Assembly (NCBI GenBank): GCA_020528935.1
Contig: JAJDFU010000158.1
Span: 1-9,020, forward strand
Origin: Saprospiraceae bacterium
GTDB taxonomy: Bacteria > Bacteroidota > Bacteroidia > Chitinophagales > Saprospiraceae
Direction: 5' to 3'
DNA length: 9,020 bases
In this document: piece by piece, positions 1-5,326 of the stretch
Layout of the letters: every line of letters begins with the position of its first letter
Position numbering within the stretch: position 1 is the stretch's first letter
Position numbers and translations under genes: made by a program
The notes under the pieces: generated by a model
What the model was told of the DNA's origin: nothing
What the model saw: the letters and a program-made list of their open reading frames with translations, nothing else
Databases searched by the model: none

Positions 1-663
1 TTGTTCCTGGTCGGTCTCCCTCTCCAGTAAGTACCGGTCGTGGGTGCCCATCAGCGTTCTGAGGTTGGGGTGGCCCAGGTAGTCTTCCACCCAGTCTACC
101 AGTGCCATGTCCAGGTGGTGGGTGGGCTCGTCCAGGCTGAGGAAGTCGGGCTCCTCAATGATCATCTTGGCCAGGGCCAGCCGCTTTGTCTCTCCTCCGG
201 AGAGCGTCTTCACGAGGCGTTCCATCTCGTCTACCCGCAGCTTGGTGAGCACCTCCTTCATGCGGGCCTCCATATCCCAGGCTTTCAGGTCGTCCATGCG
301 CAGGCTGGCCCGCTGCAGGGCCTCCGTGCGGCTGGGGTGCAGCAGGGCTTCCTCGTAGGCCCGGATGGCCCGGATCACGGGATTCTCAGAATCCAGCACG
401 GCCTCCAGTATGGTGTGCTCCGGATAAAACTCGGGCTCCTGCCCCAGGTAGGCCATGCGGATGTCGCGATGCAGCAAAACGGTAGCGCTTTCCCCTTCGG
501 GACGTTCCAGGCCGGCAGCCACGCGCAGCAGCGTGCTTTTGCCGGTGCCGTTCTTGGCGACCAGTCCGATCTTCTGCCCGCGATTGATCTGAAGGGACAG
601 GTCGGCGAAGAGCACCTTTTCTCCGTAGCTCTTGTTCACTCGTTCCAGCGTCAGTACATTCAC
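1..663 (-). other. ABC-F (Uup-like) ATPase module with its own possible GTG start
   Basis: This is the part of the preceding frame that matches ABC-F ATPases. The GTG at 663 gives a start VNVLTLERVNKSYGEK, exactly where stand-alone ABC-F proteins usually begin (MNxLxxExxSKSYGExxLF). If the upstream membrane/EAD gene really ends near 697, this GTG is the natural start of a separate gene. The second nucleotide-binding domain and the inter-domain linker are outside the window, so the subfamily (Uup versus others) is inferred only from the first half. Confidence 0.5.
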
Positions 664-1443
664 CTGTTCACTGCTTTCCCTGGTAAAATACCTAAAAAAC
701 GGATGGTCCCGGGCAATGGTGTGGTGCAGGGTTGTAGCCATCCCGGCCAGAATGGCCTGGGCAATGCGTTTGGTAGCGTGAGTCAAACAGGCGGGATCCG
801 CGGTATGGAGGCGACGCAGCTGTTCGTTGTTCGACCACTGATTCTCCAGTAGGATGAGGTCTTCTTCCGGCAGATTGGGATCCGCACAAAAGGTCCGCAA
901 TTCGATGAGGGCTTGTTCTACCTTGTTTTCAGCTATGGCCTGGCGCACCCGAGCGGCTACGGGCTTGAAGTCATTCAATACCTGCTCGCGCTCCTGTGGC
1001 GGAAGGATCTCCAGGGTTTCCCGAGCCGAGCCGCTGGGCTTGAGGAAAATGCGCAGGGTGAGCGCCAACAGCAGGATCAGGAACGGCAGCAGGCCAAAGG
1101 CGGCCTTGGACAGCAGCCCGAACAGGGACTGGGCAATCACAGGCAGCGGTTCCAGAAGAATTATGGCGAGAAAAAGTATTCCGTAGATATACAAGCCGCC
1201 ACGAACCAGGCCGAAGAGTTGGCTGTCGGCCCGGCGATCATCGGCATCCAGCCACTGAAGCCCAAAGAGGGTAAACAGCAGAGGCAGCCAGAGGCCCAAC
1301 ACCCAGGCCCATACGCCGGCGGTCTGGCTGCCGTGCTGGCCCCCCAGGGTTGGCACCAGCAAGAGTACGAGCAGTACGGCCGCCAGCAGGAGGGCCGTGC
1401 GCAGCAGGCGCTGCCGGGCATGGGTGAGCGAAAGGGCTTTCAT
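1..1443 (-). CDS. Partial: 4-TM membrane region + EAD11-like domain + ABC-F ATPase in one open frame
   Basis: From ATG at 1443 the frame stays open for 481 codons to the window edge. Residues 13-33, 43-63, 83-103 and 106-134 are hydrophobic membrane helices. Residues about 158-236 resemble an effector-associated domain of the EAD11 type (AENKVEQAL, then ILLxNQWxNNEQ, then KRIAQAIL), a helical adaptor that tethers effectors in bacterial conflict systems. From residue 261 it is an ABC-F ATPase of Uup type: Walker A AKNGTGKST (296-304), signature LSGGE (414-418), Walker B SLDEP (436-440), H-loop THDR (467-470). The usual EPTNHLD linker reads EPTHHLD. The second ATPase half lies beyond the edge. 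ABC-F proteins act at the ribosome and normally have no membrane part, so the fusion is odd. It could be two genes (see the 694-699 finding). The ATG sits one base after the stop of the caspase-like gene, implying one operon. The ABC-F call is firm; EAD11 is moderate. Confidence 0.72.
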   Translation of the reverse strand, partial: MKALSLTHARQRLLRTALLLAAVLLVLLLVPTLGGQHGSQTAGVWAWVLGLWLPLLFTLFGLQWLDADDRRADSQLFGLVRGGLYIYGILFLAIILLEPLPVIAQSLFGLLSKAAFGLLPFLILLLALTLRIFLKPSGSARETLEILPPQEREQVLNDFKPVAARVRQAIAENKVEQALIELRTFCADPNLPEEDLILLENQWSNNEQLRRLHTADPACLTHATKRIAQAILAGMATTLHHTIARDHPFFRYFTRESSEQVNVLTLERVNKSYGEKVLFADLSLQINRGQKIGLVAKNGTGKSTLLRVAAGLERPEGESATVLLHRDIRMAYLGQEPEFYPEHTILEAVLDSENPVIRAIRAYEEALLHPSRTEALQRASLRMDDLKAWDMEARMKEVLTKLRVDEMERLVKTLSGGETKRLALAKMIIEEPDFLSLDEPTHHLDMALVDWVEDYLGHPNLRTLMGTHDRYLLERETDQEQ

Positions 1444-1444
1444 A

Positions 1445-2854
1445 TCAGGGCTTTACGAGATAATCGAGAATGTGCGCTCGTTCCAGGTGAACCCGGCTGG
1501 GAAAGCGGCTGCGCTCCACGAAGCGGGCCTCGCCATGGTCGCGTTGTTCGAATTCGTAGATCAGCACGGTGCACTGATGCTCTTCGGTAAAGGGCAACTC
1601 CCGCAGCGAGCGCGGCAGTTTGTTCATGCCGGTAGAGAGCCACTCCCGGGCTTCCTCCTGACTTACTGTAGCGCCCGTCGTGGAGAAGGCCACCGGCGTG
1701 ACGACAAACACAAACACCCGGAAACTGCCCGTTTTACCGAAAATCAGAGCTTCCAGATACTTCACAAGATTGAAGTCCTCCAGACCCGAGACGTCGGCTT
1801 CCCAGCGATCGGGCGGCGGCAGCGGAGCAGCCGTATTGGGGTCCATCTGCTCCATAATGGTGGCCAGGGCAAAGCCGTCGGGTACGGCGTAGTAGCTCTT
1901 TTCGTAATAGCCGCAGGAGGTTATGGCCTTGTGCAGGATGCGGTTCACGTCGCCCAGGGTGCCGGAACCGCCAAAATAGGGCCGCGGCAGACTGAGGCGG
2001 GCCGAAGGCCGCGGCGGCGGCAGCGGAAACTGCGGCAGTGCATATTCGTAGGTCGGCCCCCGCTCGCCCTGAAAGTCGAAGCCGTGGGGCGGCAGGCCGT
2101 CCGGAAAGTCGTGCCCCTGGACGTTGAGCCGGACAAAACTCTTCTGCTCCTTGCGCAACCCCTTGAGCATGCGCTCCAGGTAGTGGTCGGCAAAGTAAAG
2201 AACCTCGGCCCAGATGGGCGCATAGGCGCAGGCCGTACTGCTCACGTATTGCAGGGCCTGGAAAAAGGCCGTGGAATAAACGCCCCCGTGCGCAGGGTGA
2301 TAGCTGGAGCTCTGGTAGCGCGAGTAGCCGGTGATCAGCAGATCGCCCTGAGCGCGCAGCAGCTTGCCCATGCGGTCGGCATTCAGATCAGCCCGGGCCT
2401 CCAGCCGGCCGATCAGGCCGGAGCGGTCGTTGGCGCCGTCCAGCATGGTGACCACCAGCCGGTGAGGGGAAGCCAAAAGCAAGTGGTGGATCTTGGTCAG
2501 AAAGAGTTGCTCTCCCCCGAGCTCGAAATAGGGAAAATCCTCCAGCAGATCGTCATTGTTGTAGGCCGACGGCCCGAAGTAATAAAACCAGAAGACGTCC
2601 CGGTCGTTGCCCCGGACCCTGCGGAGCTCCGCCTTCAGCTTTTCCGCCGTGCGCACACGGGAAAGGTCGTGCCACTTCAGTTGCAAGTCCGCTGCGCCGG
2701 CTGCCTGCTGCATCAGATTGTGCAGATCGCCGCGCCAGGCCGGCTCCGACTGAGGCGTAACGAAGAAAAAATGCAGATCCTGACCAGCAGAGGCATGCCA
2801 ACAACCGATCAGGCATACCCAGGCAAGAAAGAGCTTGATCTTCATCCCAGCCAT
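1445..2854 (-). CDS. Secreted or lipid-anchored caspase-fold pseudopeptidase with shared C-terminal domain
   Basis: 469 aa from ATG 2854; an ATG at 2845 is equally possible, and earlier in-frame starts would overlap the upstream gene. The N-terminus is a signal sequence (KIKLFLAWV...) containing LIGC (15-18), a possible lipobox, or ending at SAG|Q. Residues about 26-205 follow the caspase (C14) fold: DVFWFYYFG (86-94) is the strand that normally ends in the catalytic GHG, LVVTMLDGAND (133-143) is the strand that normally ends in DACNS, and GGVYSTAFFQALQ (190-202) is the usual GGLFTxAFLxAL helix. The His position is Pro95 and the Cys position is Ala141; both differ from His/Cys codons by more than one base or lie in clean sequence, so a dead peptidase is likely. 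Residues 276-469 form the domain shared with the gene at 3945-5186. The gene starts 2 nt after the M48 gene's stop, so coupled expression is likely. Function unknown; a binding or scaffolding role is inferred. Confidence 0.85.
   Translation of the reverse strand: MAGMKIKLFLAWVCLIGCWHASAGQDLHFFFVTPQSEPAWRGDLHNLMQQAAGAADLQLKWHDLSRVRTAEKLKAELRRVRGNDRDVFWFYYFGPSAYNNDDLLEDFPYFELGGEQLFLTKIHHLLLASPHRLVVTMLDGANDRSGLIGRLEARADLNADRMGKLLRAQGDLLITGYSRYQSSSYHPAHGGVYSTAFFQALQYVSSTACAYAPIWAEVLYFADHYLERMLKGLRKEQKSFVRLNVQGHDFPDGLPPHGFDFQGERGPTYEYALPQFPLPPPRPSARLSLPRPYFGGSGTLGDVNRILHKAITSCGYYEKSYYAVPDGFALATIMEQMDPNTAAPLPPPDRWEADVSGLEDFNLVKYLEALIFGKTGSFRVFVFVVTPVAFSTTGATVSQEEAREWLSTGMNKLPRSLRELPFTEEHQCTVLIYEFEQRDHGEARFVERSRFPSRVHLERAHILDYLVKP
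1448..2029 (-). repeat. Shared C-terminal domain, copy in the pseudo-caspase gene
   Basis: This encodes residues 276-469. Ungapped alignment with the copy at 3948-4529 gives about 122 identical residues of 194 by hand count. The hallmarks kept in both are FPLPPP, CGY.EKSY.AVP.G, MEQMDPNTAAPLPPPDRW, TGSFRVFVFVVTPVAF, NKLP, CTVLIYEFE, RFVERS and HLERA.IL. I recall similar stretches in other Bacteroidota hypothetical proteins but cannot name a family. The pattern of strands (FRVFVFVVTP, CTVLIYEFE) and a W-L-S helix suggests a globular alpha/beta domain. Confidence 0.88.
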
Positions 2855-2856
2855 AA

Positions 2857-3894
2857 TTAGTTTCCGCTTTGTAGACCAATCGAGCAATATCCCACCGACG
2901 TATTCTGCCATACTATCCAATACGTCGCACCGGGCTGCACGTAAATGGTCCCTTCCCCATAGGCGGTACAACTGCCGTAGATGCCGCAGCTGATCGTACC
3001 TTGGATCACGTACTGTTGCTGCCCTGCCGGAATGTTGGATACCGTATACTTATTCCCCTCGGGCGAAAAGTAAGCGCCGCCGATGTTTATGCTGATCGGC
3101 AGATAACAACCGTACTGATCCCCGCTATACCCTACGGTAATGAAGGTCGTGGAACCGGAGGTATTTCCACGGGAATTATCCTTGCCCGAGGAATACGCGT
3201 CGATCAGCTCCTCCAACTCGCCTAGCTTCTCACCGGCCTGGTCTACCGGATCGGGTTTGGGGGGGCTGGGCTGCGTCGAGGAGGTCGGATCCATGGAATT
3301 GCCTGAATGGCCCGCCTGTTCTCTGGCCTTGTTCCAGCCCACCGCCACGGCCTCCAAGCGGGCGCTGCGCGGCGGGTGGGTACTGCTGCCCCGGGCGCTC
3401 GCTTTGGCATTGATAGCGCTCTGCGCCTGTTCCAGGGTGGCCCCCATCTTGCCCAGGATGAAACCGGAAAATTGATCGGCGGCCAGTTCCAGAGGCGGCT
3501 TGCTGCCGCCGTCCTCCAGGGTGTGGGCATTGAGGTGGTGTCCGATCTCGTGGGCCAGTATGCCGTAAGCGGCCCATTTTGTGCCCGTCTTTTGCTTCAG
3601 CTTCACCATGAAATCCTGACTGTAGATGATGAGGCGCTTGCCGTTTTGCATGGTAGCCACCGCGTTGGGTACATTGCCGGCCTTGATCACGAAATTCTTC
3701 TGCAGGCCCACGGCGTCCACGATCTCCGAGACGGCGTCTTCGGCCTCGTTACTGCTGGCAAATCCGTACACGTCGTCGGCGATTTCCTCGCCGTAGTAGC
3801 TGCAGCTGTTTTCCTTTTTGATGGGGAGCAGTTCCTGGCTCATAGCCGGCAGGACGAGCAGGCACATGCCGAGAAAGCACATACATAGTTTCAT
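2857..3894 (-). CDS. Secreted M48-type zinc metallopeptidase with Cys-containing beta-rich C-terminus
   Basis: 345 aa. The signal peptide (1-19) ends AMS|Q. The peptidase core spans about 50-190: NFVIKAGNVPNAVATM and RLIIYSQDF are the conserved beta strands before the active helix, HEIGHHLNAH (115-124) supplies zinc ligands His115 and His119 and catalytic Glu116, ELAAD (136-140) supplies the third ligand Glu136, and STHPPRSARLEA (171-182) is the (S/T)HPP signature typical of M48 enzymes. No membrane helices follow, so the mature protein should be periplasmic or exported and soluble. A Ser/Pro/Lys-rich linker (about 195-250) leads to a Gly/Tyr/Ser-rich, beta-prone tail (250-345) with four cysteines (263, 303, 309, 337) that could form two disulfides; I do not recognise this tail. 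It is the only member of the cluster with a complete catalytic site. It lies 50 nt downstream of the pseudo-M48 gene and 2 nt upstream of the pseudo-caspase gene. Confidence 0.9.
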   Translation of the reverse strand: MKLCMCFLGMCLLVLPAMSQELLPIKKENSCSYYGEEIADDVYGFASSNEAEDAVSEIVDAVGLQKNFVIKAGNVPNAVATMQNGKRLIIYSQDFMVKLKQKTGTKWAAYGILAHEIGHHLNAHTLEDGGSKPPLELAADQFSGFILGKMGATLEQAQSAINAKASARGSSTHPPRSARLEAVAVGWNKAREQAGHSGNSMDPTSSTQPSPPKPDPVDQAGEKLGELEELIDAYSSGKDNSRGNTSGSTTFITVGYSGDQYGCYLPISINIGGAYFSPEGNKYTVSNIPAGQQQYVIQGTISCGIYGSCTAYGEGTIYVQPGATYWIVWQNTSVGYCSIGLQSGN

Positions 3895-3910
3895 GCGTCG
3901 GGAGTTTGCC

Positions 3911-3942
3911 TAAAGATAGACCTTTATCCCCTGCCGATGCAA
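3911..3942 (-). promoter_or_regulatory. Candidate internal promoter before the M48 gene (TTG-N21-TATCTTTA)
   Basis: On the minus strand a TTG (3942-3940) is followed after 21 nt by TATCTTTA (3918-3911), 16 nt upstream of the M48 ATG. Spacing and -7 box fit the Bacteroidota TTG/TAnnTTTG arrangement. It fills the 50-nt gap between the first two cluster genes and could let the active protease be expressed separately. Confidence 0.35.
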
Positions 3943-3944
3943 GC

Positions 3945-5186
3945 TCAGGGCCGGGCCAGGGCTTCCAAAATGCGGGCCCGCTCCAGGTGTGTGCGGCTGG
4001 AAAAGCTGCTCCGCTCTACAAAACGGGGATCTTCGCCTTCCTTTTTTTCAAATTCGTAAATGAGCACCGTGCAACTGTGCTCCGGCGTAAAGGGAAGGCG
4101 TCGGATGCCAACCGGCAATTTATTGAGTCCTTCACTCAGCCAGGTTTCCGCCTCTGCGCGGGTCGCCGTGCGGCCGCTGGCGGTGAAGGCCACCGGGGTG
4201 ACCACAAATACAAAGACCCGAAAGCTGCCCGTATGGCCAAAGACCAGGGCCTTCAGGTAGCGTCCGAGGCTGAAGGATTCCAGCTCACCCACCTCCTGAT
4301 CCCAGCGGTCGGGCGGCGGCAGCGGCGCGGCCGTGTTGGGGTCCATTTGCTCCATGAGCGTGACCATGGCGTAGCCCTTGGGCACCGCAAAATAGCTCTT
4401 CTCGATGTAGCCGCATTCGGCCATGGCGTTGGAAAGCAGATAATCTACCTCGCCCAGCTGGCGCGCCTCCTCCAGGTAAAGGCGCGGCAACACATAGGTG
4501 GCCGAGGGTTTGGGCGGCGGCAGGGGGAAAACCGGAATGCGAATACCGGGAAGACCATCCTCGAGCAAAGCTCCGTCCTTATCCTGTCCATTTGCGGTTT
4601 CGTTCAAAGGGGATGCCTCCGGCGGATGCCGGTTTGTTTCCCACTGTGTCATGATTTCGCCCAGGCGGCGATCGGGGTCCAAGGAGCTATCGTCCTTATT
4701 CACGGAGCGTTCGGCCAGTTGAAAGGCCTCCCCGCCGCTCATTTCCAGCAGCGCCATGAACCGGCCAAATGCCCGGTCAGCCTCCTGCTCTTCGGCTTCC
4801 TGCTCCGGAAGACCATTCAACTTGTGGTCCAACAGGACATGCGCCAGGTTGTGCAGGAAAAGCCCGAAATAAGTCGATTGCCGGTTGCGATCGTCCGGGC
4901 CGGCCGGCGGGCACAGCAGGTAGGGCCGGTCGCCGGAACGCACCGCAACCGGTTGGGGCACTTCGGCACCGAGCAGGACGACCTCCCCGGACAGTTCCTC
5001 AGGCATGGACTTCGTCAGCCAGTTGCGCGTCTTTGCATCCAGCGGATAGGTCTGTACAACGGCAGGCAGGGCCGCTCCGTACCATATGCATTTACCCTGA
5101 ATAGCCAGGCGCTGCTGGGAAAGAACCGGGTAATGCATGCCGAGGAACAGAAATATACCCGCTGTAAGCAAGTAAAAGCGTTTCAT
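3945..5186 (-). CDS. Secreted degenerate M48 metallopeptidase (HNLAH) with shared C-terminal domain
   Basis: 413 aa. The signal peptide (1-23) ends VLS|Q. Residues about 30-185 align with the neighbouring active M48 protein: HNLAHVLLDH (112-121) takes the place of HEIGHHLNAH, EQEAD (133-137) the place of ELAAD, and SSLDPDRRLGEIMTQW (167-182) the place of the (S/T)HPP...RLEA segment. The zinc ligands His112, His116 and Glu133 are kept, but the catalytic Glu is Asn113 (codon AAC, two changes from GAA or GAG). It could therefore bind metal yet should not hydrolyse peptides by the usual mechanism. A linker (186-219) precedes the 194-residue C-terminal domain (220-413), which begins PVFPLPPPKPSA and is about 63% identical to that of the pseudo-caspase. 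It is the first gene of the cluster, with a candidate -7 box 30 nt upstream. Probably a paralogue of the M48 gene next door that lost activity and gained the C-terminal domain; function unknown. Confidence 0.87.
   Translation of the reverse strand: MKRFYLLTAGIFLFLGMHYPVLSQQRLAIQGKCIWYGAALPAVVQTYPLDAKTRNWLTKSMPEELSGEVVLLGAEVPQPVAVRSGDRPYLLCPPAGPDDRNRQSTYFGLFLHNLAHVLLDHKLNGLPEQEAEEQEADRAFGRFMALLEMSGGEAFQLAERSVNKDDSSLDPDRRLGEIMTQWETNRHPPEASPLNETANGQDKDGALLEDGLPGIRIPVFPLPPPKPSATYVLPRLYLEEARQLGEVDYLLSNAMAECGYIEKSYFAVPKGYAMVTLMEQMDPNTAAPLPPPDRWDQEVGELESFSLGRYLKALVFGHTGSFRVFVFVVTPVAFTASGRTATRAEAETWLSEGLNKLPVGIRRLPFTPEHSCTVLIYEFEKKEGEDPRFVERSSFSSRTHLERARILEALARP
3948..4529 (-). repeat. Shared C-terminal domain, copy in the pseudo-M48 gene
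   Basis: This encodes residues 220-413 and is the same length as the copy at 1448-2029 with no gaps needed. DNA similarity is visible too: around 4302-4356 and 1802-1856 the two copies differ at only a few, mostly third, codon positions. The match begins abruptly at the Pro-rich FPLPPP linker and does not extend into the M48-like or caspase-like parts, which marks it as an independent module. Confidence 0.88.
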
Positions 5187-5215
5187 ACCGTGATTCGACT
5201 GATATTCATATCGTT

Positions 5216-5223
5216 TAAAGGTA
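5216..5223 (-). promoter_or_regulatory. Candidate -7 box for the protease/pseudoprotease cluster (TACCTTTA)
   Basis: TACCTTTA on the minus strand, 29 nt upstream of the pseudo-M48 start, matches TAnnTTTG in all but the last base. No clear TTG occurs at the expected distance upstream. A promoter is needed here because a strong terminator lies just upstream at 5262-5303. Confidence 0.35.
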
Positions 5224-5261
5224 GGAAATTTGACTCCACCGGTGCGCAGAACGGATCGGGC

Positions 5262-5303
5262 AAAAAAAATTCCCCGTCTGACAGCAATAGTCAGACGGGG
5301 AAT
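5262..5303 (-). terminator. Intrinsic terminator of prc
   Basis: A perfect 14-bp inverted repeat (5269-5282 with 5290-5303, core CCCCGTCTGAC) closes a 7-nt loop. In minus-strand RNA it is followed by eight U (A tract at 5262-5269). It lies 23 nt after the prc stop and separates prc from the protease/pseudoprotease cluster, which should therefore have its own promoter. Confidence 0.92.
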
Positions 5304-5326
5304 GAATGCCTTAGGGGTGCCCCGAA

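Noticed and set aside
2855..2971. Extension of the pseudo-caspase frame upstream to 2971
   Set aside because: It would overlap the end of the M48 gene and place 39 residues before an evident signal peptide.
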